Assembly: GCF_036013915.1 (NCBI RefSeq)
Contig: NZ_CP107899.1
Location: forward strand, 7,096,001 to 7,160,000
Origin: Streptomyces sp. NBC_00464
GTDB lineage: Bacteria > Actinomycetota > Actinomycetes > Streptomycetales > Streptomycetaceae
Length of the DNA: 64,000 nucleotides
Reading direction: 5' to 3'
Shown here: piece after piece, positions 33,901-41,930 of the stretch
How the letters are laid out: each line of letters starts with the position of its first letter
Position numbering within the stretch: the first letter of the stretch is position 1
Program-made: the position numbers and the translations under genes
The notes under the pieces: generated by a model
The model's input: the letters and a program-made list of their open reading frames with translations, nothing else
What the model was told of the DNA's origin: nothing
Database searches by the model: none

Positions 33901-36177
33901 GTCATCTACGCCTATAAGCACTGGGATTGGTTCCGCATAGCGGTCGACACCACGTTCAGCGCCATCGCAACTGCTGCAACCTGGCTGTGGAGCACCATCC
34001 TGCAGCCCACGTTCTCCGCCATCTGGACGGCTCTCAAGGCGGTTGGTGACGTGGCGATGTGGATCTGGACGAACGGCATCAAGCCGGCGTTCGACTTCAT
34101 CGCGGAGGCAACACAGCTGCTGTTCACCGCACTGGTCACAGCTCTTTTGCTCCCCGCCTACCTGGCGTTCCAGGTACTGGGAGGAATCGCTAAGTGGCTG
34201 TGGGAGAAGGCGATCAAGCCCGCCTTCGACTCAATCGGCGAGGCCGCAACGTGGCTGTGGGATGAGGCCATCAGTCCCGCGTTCGGCTTCATCGGCGAAA
34301 AGGCCAAGTGGCTGTACGACAAGGCCATCAAGCCTGCCATGAAGGACGCCGGGGACAAGATCGACGCTTTCGGCGAAGTGGTCGACTGGCTGTGGAAGAA
34401 GGTCATCAAGCCCGTCTTCGACTTCATCGGGGAAAAGGCTGTCTGGCTGTACGACAAGGCCATTAAGCCTCCGATGGACAACATCAAGGCTGCCATGAAA
34501 CTCGTTGCGCTGGCGTTCAAGAGCGCCAAGGACGACATCAAAACGCAGTGGGACAAACTGAAGGAAATCGCTAAGGCACCCGTCAAGTTCATCATCGATC
34601 ACGTCTACAACAAGGGCATCGTCCCGTTGTGGAACGGCGTCGCTGGGATCACGGGCGCGGGCAAGTTGCATAAGATGGACCTGAAGGGGTTCCACACTGG
34701 CGGCATCATGTCCGGCTATTCCCCGGGCCGTGACGATCGCGTCATCGCGGTTGGTGGCGGTGAGGCCGTCATGCGCCCCGAGTGGACGCGTGCAGTTGGC
34801 GCAGACAAGATCAATCAGTGGAATGCTGCTGCCCGTTCAGGCGGCATCAGTGGCGTTCAGCGTGCGATCTCCGACGGAATGCCGGCGTTCAAGGATGGCG
34901 GAGTTGTCGGCTGGGTGAAGAACAAGGCTGGCAAGGTCGGGGACTTCGTCTCTGACGTCGCCGACTATGCCAATCCTGGGAAACTGTTTGACAAGGCGAA
35001 GGGCTTCATCACGGGCCAGCTCAAGGCGCTTCTAACGAATCCTTGGGCGAAGTCCGTTGCCAAGATGCCCGGTCAGATGCTCAACAGCCTGAAGGCCAAG
35101 GCGCTGAGCCTCTTCGACTTCGGAGGCGGTGGCGGTGGCGGAGGCGGCTCCTGGATCAAGCCGGTAAACGCTCCCTACGGGACGCGATTCGGCAAGGCCG
35201 GCCTGATGTGGTCTAGCGGCCGGCACACCGGGCTCGACTTCCCGGCAGCCGTCGGAACAGCGATCAAGGCCGTTGCTGACGGCACCGTGTCGCAGTCGAC
35301 GAGTGGTGGCCCTTACGGCATCCACGGCATGATCAGCCACGGTGGCAACCTGTCGTCGATGTATGCGCACATGAGCAAGATCCTCATGCGTGCGGGCCAG
35401 CACGTGAAGCAGGGTCAGGTGATCGGCCGTGTGGGTGCGACCGGCAACGTCACTGGTCCACACCTCCACCTGGAAGCACGCCTGGGCGGCCACACTGTCG
35501 ATCCAATGCCCTACCTCACCAGTAGCGGTCCGGGCGGCAACGGCGTTTCCGGTGTGCAGCGTTGGCGCGGAGTGGTCAATCAGGCTCTGCGTCTGACGGG
35601 CAACCCCTCGTCGTACGCGAACGTAACGCTGGCGCGCATGAACCAGGAGTCGGGCGGCAACCCTCGCGCAGTCAACAACTGGGACAGCAACGCCCGCGCC
35701 GGCTACCCGTCGACGGGACTCATGCAGGTCATCCGGCCGACGTTCCAGCAGTACGCGGGATCCATGAGCAAGAAGGGGCCGTTCCTCAACGGAGTCTCCG
35801 TCGACCCCCTGGCGAACGTCTACTCCTCCATGCGCTACGCGAAGGCTGCTTACGGCAACCTGGGCAAGGCGTACGGGAAGATCGGCGGCTACGCCAACGG
35901 CGGGTTCCCGCCCGTTGGTGAGTGGTCGGTCGTCGGCGAGAACGGTCCGGAGCTGGCGTTCGGCCTCACTCCGACGCAGGTGATCAGCAACCACGACAGC
36001 CGGAATCTTTTCCGTGAGGCTGCCAGCCAGAAGGGCGGAGCGGTCACGGTGCCCAACATCACCGTGGAGTCGCATACCTACCTGGACGGCCGCGAAGTGG
36101 GCGGCATCATCGACACCCGCATTGAGCTGTACGACGCCGACACAGGCCGTGCGCTCCAGGCGGGTCGCGTTCTCTAA
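30982..36177 (+). CDS. Tape measure protein with M23 peptidase and lytic transglycosylase domains
   Basis: A 1731-residue protein that sets tail length. ATG 30982 is chosen because GAAGGAGG stands 8 bp upstream; GTG 30976 is too close to it. Residues 1-300 contain alpha-helical repeats, 380-680 are long coiled coil rich in Ala/Gln/Asp/Arg, and 870-1000 contain hydrophobic spans. About 1020-1180 hold tandem WLWxxAIKPAFDFIGE-type repeats. An M23 zinc peptidase follows (HTGLDF at about 1415, HLHLEARLGG at about 1494), then an SLT transglycosylase (MNQESGGNP near 1555, STGLMQVIRPTFQQY). The enzymes should open peptidoglycan at infection. Confidence 0.93.
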   Translation: MPDLDIVGGAAVDVVPVIPQFHTKLKALVLPIADKVGEEAGKRMGEAISKNIVIAIPDAINQGGKLGVRAAGKQGDDAGGAFARSIRRKLQAAFKAMPKLDIRLGDTGVDAELARIRAKLEQLSSKRIGIDVSAEAAEAEITRLEEKLRELGAQHPNVAVRADTATARAALAEIRAEIAAIGGRKTVTVEVDGAFGAKLRAVVAEAQASIPDINVDADTSPARAEIQGLRARLEALSDARVGIDIDAGEALAEITAIQTRLGVLSMQRTDIDVSVDAAAAIAQLQALRAMADDTKIFHIKALADTSGASSALMSLGIQIVALAAIPVAPALLAGLGSIAAMATAAGAGVGALALAAIPAIKGVTTAITAKKAAEDEANKATDNGAKRAVQATQRALQMAGAQATLSAAHRNAARAAEQASRQIADAERAVGDAVQRAADQRRQSADTIARAQDALTAAHRKVRDAQASLTDANVSARQAEQDLTQARRDAAQQLKDLQDRLTDGALDQREATLRVQQAQQDLNETLASAEVGTATQLQVEAAQLAYDRAKQQAREQKQDYADLQKDAAKQTKAGVEGSDLVTAAHKRVADAQKGVKDQIESVADAQKDVRDQAMAVADAQSDAARAQSRAAQDVVDAQRGVSDAMTASADAQVSAAESIASAERGVESARLSGIDTTASAITKTDEYSEALAKLSAPQRDLFDAIAGPKGLKQAFDDWQKSLQPEVLPLFTNGVNGMKNSLPGLTPLVIGAAAGIQTLMEKASAQMKTPFWEGFKADLKERVEPAVVGFGTAFGNVIKGIAGVIDAFLPHMDGIVTKSDSITGRFAKWGTSLKGSPDFEKFLAYVKETSPGLASFIGDVLRSVLDLAKAIAPLSQTMFAVMKPILDGISWIAVHCPEAVQALWLMWTAVKAIKLMMVAFGVVMVAYKSAVILITLLTQGWAAAMWEANLAFEANPIVAIVTIILVAIGLLVAGVIYAYKHWDWFRIAVDTTFSAIATAATWLWSTILQPTFSAIWTALKAVGDVAMWIWTNGIKPAFDFIAEATQLLFTALVTALLLPAYLAFQVLGGIAKWLWEKAIKPAFDSIGEAATWLWDEAISPAFGFIGEKAKWLYDKAIKPAMKDAGDKIDAFGEVVDWLWKKVIKPVFDFIGEKAVWLYDKAIKPPMDNIKAAMKLVALAFKSAKDDIKTQWDKLKEIAKAPVKFIIDHVYNKGIVPLWNGVAGITGAGKLHKMDLKGFHTGGIMSGYSPGRDDRVIAVGGGEAVMRPEWTRAVGADKINQWNAAARSGGISGVQRAISDGMPAFKDGGVVGWVKNKAGKVGDFVSDVADYANPGKLFDKAKGFITGQLKALLTNPWAKSVAKMPGQMLNSLKAKALSLFDFGGGGGGGGGSWIKPVNAPYGTRFGKAGLMWSSGRHTGLDFPAAVGTAIKAVADGTVSQSTSGGPYGIHGMISHGGNLSSMYAHMSKILMRAGQHVKQGQVIGRVGATGNVTGPHLHLEARLGGHTVDPMPYLTSSGPGGNGVSGVQRWRGVVNQALRLTGNPSSYANVTLARMNQESGGNPRAVNNWDSNARAGYPSTGLMQVIRPTFQQYAGSMSKKGPFLNGVSVDPLANVYSSMRYAKAAYGNLGKAYGKIGGYANGGFPPVGEWSVVGENGPELAFGLTPTQVISNHDSRNLFREAASQKGGAVTVPNITVESHTYLDGREVGGIIDTRIELYDADTGRALQAGRVL

Positions 36178-36229
36178 AAGCACACGACGCATCCACGGCG
36201 TCGGCAATCGAGACAGGACGGTGGATCTG

Positions 36230-36400
36230 ATGAGCGAGGCACTGCCGGAGCCACTTCCGGAACCCGAGATCGGCCCCTTCCCGGAGCCCGATCCGGATCC
36301 GGGACCGGCGCCTGTGTACACGGCTCCACCTCCGGAGCCCGATCCGTACAACCCGGAGAACCACCCATCCCCGGGTGAGCGAGGTGGTGACGGCGGATGA
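36230..36400 (+). CDS. Short Pro/Glu-rich protein
   Basis: A 56-residue protein made almost only of Pro, Glu, Asp and Gly in PEPEIGPFPEPDPDPGP-like order. It stands between the tape measure and minor tail genes and overlaps the next start (ATGA). Probably an unstructured linker-like or assembly peptide; no function assigned. Confidence 0.6.
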   Translation: MSEALPEPLPEPEIGPFPEPDPDPGPAPVYTAPPPEPDPYNPENHPSPGERGGDGG

Positions 36401-38637
36401 GCGTTGCAGCGAATCTCCTGCCACCAAACACGTCAGGCATCGAGACCGACACGAGCGGCTGGACGGCGGGAGCGAACACCACGCTGTCGAAATCCAGCCG
36501 CTTCTACGTGGGCGCCGCATCTCTCGGGATGACGGCGTCCGCTGCCGGCACTGTCACAGCCACGACGTCCGCGCGCGTGGCTGTGACGACTGGACGCGAG
36601 TACATGGCGTACGCCTATTTCGCGAATGTCGCTGTCGCCGCAGGGCGGACGGCGACTGTACGCGTCGACTGGTATGCAGCCGTGTCCGGAGGGACGGCAG
36701 TCAGCTCCACCACGGCAACGGCCGTGACGCTGCCGTCCACCACTGCATGGATGACTCCACCTCCGATGCTGCTGTCCATGGCGCCAGCGGGGGCGCCGTT
36801 CGCGTCCGTCACCCTCACAATCACCGGACTGACGCTGGGCGCCACGGTGGTAGTAGACGTGATCAGTTTCGGGGTACCCGCCACCATCACGGGCAACCTG
36901 CTCCCATACGCGGTGCAGGGCTGTGAGCTGGACGTCAGTGGGTGGCGCACCTACGGCACGGCGCTGGCGTCGTCGGAGTCCGCCCTGTCGTACGAGGGGT
37001 GGCGCTCACTGAAAGTGGGCAGCTCCGCGGTTGGGTCAGCCCGTGTGGGGACTGACGTGGTGCAGCCAGTGACCCCCGGCGTTGAGTATCACGCCTATGC
37101 GTGGGCGTACGCGCCGGAGGCCAGCGCGGCACAGGTCACGGCGATTCGCTGGTATGCCGCCGATGGCACCTACACCGAGACAGCTGCATCGTGGGTCCTG
37201 CCCGCAGCTCAGTGGACACGGTGCGCGGTCATCGGCACCGCTCCAGTTGGAGCCGTCAACTGTCGCATCATGTTGGACAGTGCATTCAGCTCCACGTCGC
37301 AAGTATGGCGCTACGACCAAATGGCGCTCCGAGTAGCGCCGAAGGCCGCTGGGGAGTTGCTCCCGTACAACGTGGCGGGCATGGAGGTGGACGCCAGCGG
37401 ATGGACGGCCGTCAGCGGCTGCACGATCAGCCGGTCCACGGACTACGCCTATGAGAGCATCGCGTCTCTGCAGGTCATCCCGACAGCTGGCATCGCTGCT
37501 GACACTACGGTGGAACTGGCCATCAAAGTTCCAATCACCCCACGGCAGGGGTATCAGGCGACCCCACGGGTGCGGCTGGGGCCCAGCACCGAGCGTCGTT
37601 ACCTCGTCACTCGCTACACATGGTGCGACGCCGCAGACACGATCCTCCAGTGGACTGATCTGCAGTGGGTGCTGAATCCAACGCCTACCGGCGGTTGGTA
37701 CACCCCCCAGACGAGCACGGTTGCCCCCACCGGAGCTGCCTCGCTGTCCGTGAGTTTCCGAATCGTGTCACCTGAGATTGCTGAATCGATCTACATCGAC
37801 GACGTATCAATCGTGCCTGGCGGCCTAGCGGTGGTGGCTGATGTTGTACCGGAACGGTTCGGCGCCTCGATTTTCGTGCAGGGACTCACCACGGGTGGCT
37901 ACACCTACTGGGGTCTGTGGCGGATGGGGGAGGACGGCTCCATGACAGCCGTTCGCGGGCCCGTGGGTGATCTGTCGCAAGTCTCGATCACTGGCGACAC
38001 GGCTGTTGCTGAAGACTACGAGGCGCCGCTAGGGACCACGGTCACCTACTACCTGAAGGTGTGGACAACGCCGACGTCCTACCGGGCGACCGGATCCCCG
38101 CCCATTGTTATCCCCGAGCCGCCACCCACAGAGATCGTCCTGAAAGATCCCGGGCTCCCGGCAAGGCAAACGACAGCGGTAGTCGCTGCCGGCGGACAGC
38201 CGCAGTGGACGCGGAAAGCACGCCAGGGCGTCAATGCGGTCCGCGGACGCGCACGACCGATCATCATCTCCGACGTGCGTACATCGCGCGAGGGGACGAT
38301 GACGCTCGTCACCGAGACCGCTCAGGATCTGGCGGACATGTGGTGGCTGCTGGAAACCGGAAACACGCTGCTCGTCCAGTGGCCGCACCTCTGGGGTGAG
38401 ACTGACGCCTACGTCCAGATCGGCGACGTCACCGAGGCGCCCATCGTGGACTACGCGGAGTACAGCGATCGCACATGGACGATCCCGCTCGTCGAGGTGG
38501 ATCGCCCCTTCGGTGGCTCCGTCGGTAGCGCCGGCCGCACGTGGCAAACCGTGAACGACAACAACGCCGACTGGATGGCAGTCATGTTCGCCGCTACCTC
38601 GTGGCTGGACGTCTACACCGGAGTGAATGGGGGATAG
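36397..38637 (+). CDS. Minor tail protein with three tandem carbohydrate-binding-like repeats
   Basis: A 746-residue protein. Residues 6-480 consist of three repeats of about 150 residues, each beginning NLLP/ELLPY..G.E.D.SGW and ending with a VDVISFG / YDQMALRV / IDDVSIVPGG strand. This is the pattern of jelly-roll carbohydrate-binding modules. Residues 480-746 form a different, tail-body-like region. The position after the tape measure suits the distal tail tip. The repeats would bind host surface sugars (inference). Confidence 0.8.
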   Translation: MSVAANLLPPNTSGIETDTSGWTAGANTTLSKSSRFYVGAASLGMTASAAGTVTATTSARVAVTTGREYMAYAYFANVAVAAGRTATVRVDWYAAVSGGTAVSSTTATAVTLPSTTAWMTPPPMLLSMAPAGAPFASVTLTITGLTLGATVVVDVISFGVPATITGNLLPYAVQGCELDVSGWRTYGTALASSESALSYEGWRSLKVGSSAVGSARVGTDVVQPVTPGVEYHAYAWAYAPEASAAQVTAIRWYAADGTYTETAASWVLPAAQWTRCAVIGTAPVGAVNCRIMLDSAFSSTSQVWRYDQMALRVAPKAAGELLPYNVAGMEVDASGWTAVSGCTISRSTDYAYESIASLQVIPTAGIAADTTVELAIKVPITPRQGYQATPRVRLGPSTERRYLVTRYTWCDAADTILQWTDLQWVLNPTPTGGWYTPQTSTVAPTGAASLSVSFRIVSPEIAESIYIDDVSIVPGGLAVVADVVPERFGASIFVQGLTTGGYTYWGLWRMGEDGSMTAVRGPVGDLSQVSITGDTAVAEDYEAPLGTTVTYYLKVWTTPTSYRATGSPPIVIPEPPPTEIVLKDPGLPARQTTAVVAAGGQPQWTRKARQGVNAVRGRARPIIISDVRTSREGTMTLVTETAQDLADMWWLLETGNTLLVQWPHLWGETDAYVQIGDVTEAPIVDYAEYSDRTWTIPLVEVDRPFGGSVGSAGRTWQTVNDNNADWMAVMFAATSWLDVYTGVNGG

Positions 38638-38639
38638 GG

Positions 38640-39743
38640 ATGCAGACCGTCACACCGCAGTTCCTGCAGACCCTGACGACGTCCCATTCCATGGTGGCGT
38701 CGGTGACCGCCATGTACGCCGGATCCGTAACCGTGGCCGACCTCCCCATTGCGGATGGGTCGGTCACGGTGGATCGCGGGAGCAAGGTACGTCGCTCGCT
38801 TTCGCTGACGATCGCAGATCCGAAGCGCCTTCCATGGGGAGCGCTAGACCCTCTCGCAGTCTACGGACAGACGCTGATGGTTTCCCGCGGCGTTCGATAC
38901 GCCGGCGGAGCCACGGAGATGATTCCGCTTGGCACGTTTCGCATCAACGAGCCGCAGGGGGACACCCTCCTCGGACCGGTCACGCTCACTGGGCAGTCGT
39001 CGGAGTGCTACATCATCGACGACAAATTCATGGTGCCGACGTCAACCCGTGGCTACACAACCTGCGTTGACGCGATCGAATATCTGATCCGTCAAACACT
39101 TCCCAGTGCCGTAATCGTCAACGCAACGGCAGGCGCGCGAAATCCCTCGTGTGCGGTTATCACTTGGAACGCGAATTCGGACCGTTGGGACGCCGTGCAA
39201 CAAGTGGCGTTGGCAATGCAGGCAGAGATCTACGTCGACGCTCTGGACCGTTTCGTCATCGCTGACGTTCCGCAGGTGCTGACATCACGCGTTGTGTGGG
39301 ACATCGCAGAGGGCGAGGGCGGAACGCTCATGGAATCGTCTCGGCAAATGTCACGCACGGCCGTTTACAACGCCGTTGTGGCAAGCGGAGAAAATACCTC
39401 CTCCAACGTGGCCCCGGTCAGTGCCGTTGCGTACGACACAGGCCCGACGAGCCCCACGCGATGGAGCGGCCCCTTTGGGCACGTTCCGAAATTCATCTCC
39501 TCCGCCCTGTGGACGACCGTCGGAGCCTGCCAGGCAGCTGCGGACTATGCGCTGTTCGACGCCATCGCGCCGAATGTGTCGACGTCGATCGACGCGATTC
39601 CGAATGCCGCGCTGGAAGGCGGTGACTGCATTCGCGTGTCCTACGCCGGCCGCAAGGAGCTGTTCATCGTGCAGTCCGTGACGACACCCCTAACAGCAGA
39701 GGGATCCGCGTCCCTCGTCCTGCGAGGCGGGAAGGAGGAGTAG
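38640..39743 (+). CDS. Minor tail protein (DUF5047-like)
   Basis: A 367-residue tail-tip protein starting MQTVTPQFLQTLTTSHSM. The motif order SVTVDRGSKVRRSLSLTIADP, PLGTFRIN and SSECYIIDDKF matches actinophage minor tail proteins annotated DUF5047, which belong to the baseplate hub group. It directly follows the repeat protein and precedes a small OB-like protein. Confidence 0.8.
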   Translation: MQTVTPQFLQTLTTSHSMVASVTAMYAGSVTVADLPIADGSVTVDRGSKVRRSLSLTIADPKRLPWGALDPLAVYGQTLMVSRGVRYAGGATEMIPLGTFRINEPQGDTLLGPVTLTGQSSECYIIDDKFMVPTSTRGYTTCVDAIEYLIRQTLPSAVIVNATAGARNPSCAVITWNANSDRWDAVQQVALAMQAEIYVDALDRFVIADVPQVLTSRVVWDIAEGEGGTLMESSRQMSRTAVYNAVVASGENTSSNVAPVSAVAYDTGPTSPTRWSGPFGHVPKFISSALWTTVGACQAAADYALFDAIAPNVSTSIDAIPNAALEGGDCIRVSYAGRKELFIVQSVTTPLTAEGSASLVLRGGKEE

Positions 39744-39745
39744 CC

Positions 39746-40003
39746 ATGAACCCTCGTCAGAGGCTCGCAGACGCCGTACAGCGGGCTGCCAGCCGCACCG
39801 TGGTCCAGGAGTCCTCCGGCTGGTGTCTGGCCTCTGTGGCGGCCGTCTACGGGGACGGCACGGTCGACATCATCACCGCCCGCGGACCCATTGCGAAGGT
39901 ACGTCGGCTGAAGGCGTACGCATCCCCGGTAGTTGGCGACACGGTGAAGGTCGATTTCAACCCGGACGGAAATTGGATTGTCGTCGGCGCCCTTGCGTCG
40001 TAA
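39746..40003 (+). CDS. Small tail-tip protein
   Basis: An 85-residue protein with an N-terminal helix and a beta-rich remainder (SGWCLASVAAVYGDGTVDIITARG, VVGDTVKVDFNPDGNWIVVGAL) like an OB-type barrel. Commonly found after the DUF5047 protein; a structural role at the tail tip is likely. Confidence 0.7.
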   Translation: MNPRQRLADAVQRAASRTVVQESSGWCLASVAAVYGDGTVDIITARGPIAKVRRLKAYASPVVGDTVKVDFNPDGNWIVVGALAS

Positions 40004-40024
40004 GGACTTTGAGGAGCACCGAGA

Positions 40025-40633
40025 ATGCCCAAGCCCGATAGCTACGGTCAGAACGTTCAGTACCCGGTACTGTCTGACGCGCCCAACATCGAAACCGCGC
40101 TGCAGGCACTGGTAAACGGAGTCGTTCCGTTGACGGTCATGCGGTTCCCCAACGCCAACGCACGCGCTGCGACGTTGACCGGAAACTACAAACCCGTTCC
40201 AGGGATGATTACCTATCTGGCCGCTGAGGATCGTTGGGAGCGGAGAGACGGCGACAACGTTTGGCGCCCGTTCAGCCCCGGTGTATGGAAGCCGATTGCC
40301 TATACGACGGGATACACGTCGCAATCAGGTTCGCCCGCGTACCGAATCATCAACAACGAGGTGCAGTTGCGCGGAACAATTCGGCGAACGGCAGCAAGCA
40401 CGGACCTCGTGACGAATGTGGACGTTCATTTCGCGACGCTTCCTTCGGAGGCGCGTCCGATCGGCGGGTATCGCTACTTCCTGGCAGCGGCAAACTTCGT
40501 CAACACATCGGGAACGAGCTACTTCTCCGGCCGCATCGGCATTGCTCCTGACGGCAGCATGATCTACGTCATGCCGTTGAACTCGAAGAGCGAATGGCTC
40601 TCCCTGGACGGCATCCGCTTCTCCATCGACTAA
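40025..40633 (+). CDS. Putative tail fibre / tail-tip protein
   Basis: A 202-residue protein. The first 80 residues (NIETALQALVNGVVPLTVMRFPNANARAATL..ITYLAAEDRWERRDG) look like a fibre attachment module, and the C-terminal 110 residues are beta-rich with many Ser, Thr and aromatic residues, suited to receptor binding. No enzymatic motif. A rho-independent terminator follows. Confidence 0.7.
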   Translation: MPKPDSYGQNVQYPVLSDAPNIETALQALVNGVVPLTVMRFPNANARAATLTGNYKPVPGMITYLAAEDRWERRDGDNVWRPFSPGVWKPIAYTTGYTSQSGSPAYRIINNEVQLRGTIRRTAASTDLVTNVDVHFATLPSEARPIGGYRYFLAAANFVNTSGTSYFSGRIGIAPDGSMIYVMPLNSKSEWLSLDGIRFSID

Positions 40634-40662
40634 GCCCCGCGCAGCACTCACGCACAGACCAC

Positions 40663-40686
40663 GCCCCGCAGCGACGGGGCCTTTTT
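40663..40686 (+). terminator. Rho-independent terminator before the endolysin gene
   Basis: Stem GCCCCG / CGGGGC with loop CAGCGA followed by C and five T. One of the few terminators here with a T tract. Confidence 0.85.
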
Positions 40687-40708
40687 CATGCCCTGGAGGG
40701 GATCACCA

Positions 40709-41608
40709 ATGGGTGAAATCTGGATCAAGGAAGCCGAACGACTGGGGGACGGGAGCATCGGAGGCGCAATGGACTCGCCGACGGCGCCCGGTCGTGTCGT
40801 CTGGCACACCACGGAGAGCGGCCACGGTGCCGGTCCGTTCAAGAACGTCGGCGACTACCTGGCCAACATCGGCGCCGAACCTCACATCCTGTACGACCCC
40901 ACCACGGACCGGCTGGGGCAGTACGGGCCGCTCAACGAGTCCGCCCGCGCGCTGAAGAACGACGGCGGGACGCGGACGAACCGCACCGGTCGCGTCTGTA
41001 TCCAGATCGAGGTACTCGCCCGCGCGTCCGCACCGTTCACCGGTTACTGGAAGCCTGGCCCCAATTTCGTCGCCCTCATGCGCGCGATCCGCTCGTGGGG
41101 AGTCCCCGACTCCTGGCCAGGTGGATCGTGCGCTCCTGGCGCGTCTCGTAACCGCACCACGTGGGCGACGAAGGGTGGCCATTACGGTCACTGCCACGTT
41201 CCGGGCAACGACCACTGGGACCCGGGCAACATCGACCGCGCGGCCATCTTGAAGGCTGCTCCGAAGGCGACTCCGGCTCCCGCGACGCCGGCCAAGCCCG
41301 CCAAGCCTGCGACGAAGCCGACGGTCTCTGTCGCGCACCTCAACTCTGCCCGCGCGAAGGACATTCCAGCGGCCACAGGCCACACGACCTACCCCGCAGA
41401 GGTCAGGATCGTTGAAGCGGCCCTGAGGGCGGAGGGACTGCTCTCCTCGAACTACGCGGCCGACGGCTCGTGGGGGACGAAGACGGACGAGGCATACAAC
41501 GCTTTCCGACGTCGTGTGGGTTACACCGGGGACGCTGCGAAGGGCTCCGTCGGCCTGGAGTCGCTGAGGAAGCTCGCTGCCAAGCACGGCTTCACCGCGA
41601 AGGCGTGA
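40709..41608 (+). CDS. Endolysin (N-acetylmuramoyl-L-alanine amidase type)
   Basis: A 299-residue lysin. Residues 28-180 carry an amidase_2/PGRP-like zinc domain: RVVWHTTESG with the first His, and GHYGHCHVPGNDHWDPG with the remaining ligands. A Pro/Ala/Lys linker (about 190-215) leads to a C-terminal peptidoglycan-binding-like region with TYPAEVRIVEAALRAEGLL and FRRRVGYTGDAAKG. ATG 40709 has GGAGGGG 7 bp upstream; an in-frame ATG at 40688 lies before that site and is not used. It lyses the host wall at the end of infection. Confidence 0.88.
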   Translation: MGEIWIKEAERLGDGSIGGAMDSPTAPGRVVWHTTESGHGAGPFKNVGDYLANIGAEPHILYDPTTDRLGQYGPLNESARALKNDGGTRTNRTGRVCIQIEVLARASAPFTGYWKPGPNFVALMRAIRSWGVPDSWPGGSCAPGASRNRTTWATKGGHYGHCHVPGNDHWDPGNIDRAAILKAAPKATPAPATPAKPAKPATKPTVSVAHLNSARAKDIPAATGHTTYPAEVRIVEAALRAEGLLSSNYAADGSWGTKTDEAYNAFRRRVGYTGDAAKGSVGLESLRKLAAKHGFTAKA

Positions 41609-41612
41609 CGAC

Positions 41613-41930
41613 GTGAGCCCTGAGATCCTCGTCGCCATCATCACCGCTGTCTCCGTTCTGGGGGCGGCGGTGGTGGCGGCCTTTCCTGCTCTCCGTCGTA
41701 CCCACAACGCCGTAACGGCACAGGGGGCGGAGACCCGCGCCGCCACCCTGGACGCCCTTGACGTCATGGGGACGCGCCTTCAGGCCCGCTTCGACGCCCG
41801 CATTGACGACGTCCGCAATGACATCGACGACGTGCGCGAGGGCGTCTCCCGCGTCCGCGAGTGGCAGGCCGGCCACGACGCAGAGCACCTCATCATCGTC
41901 CGGCCCCACCGTGGAGGTGACGGCGCATGA
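41613..41930 (+). CDS. Holin candidate / single-TM protein
   Basis: A 105-residue protein starting at GTG with one N-terminal membrane span (EILVAIITAVSVLGAAVVAAF) and a charged coiled-coil C-terminus (RFDARIDDVRNDIDDVREGVSRV). It follows the endolysin by 4 bp, the usual holin place. The shape also fits DUF2746-type proteins. Confidence 0.65.
   Translation: MSPEILVAIITAVSVLGAAVVAAFPALRRTHNAVTAQGAETRAATLDALDVMGTRLQARFDARIDDVRNDIDDVREGVSRVREWQAGHDAEHLIIVRPHRGGDGA

Noticed and set aside
40688..40708. Start of the endolysin at ATG 40688
   Set aside because: This ATG lies before the CTGGAGG site which properly serves ATG 40709.
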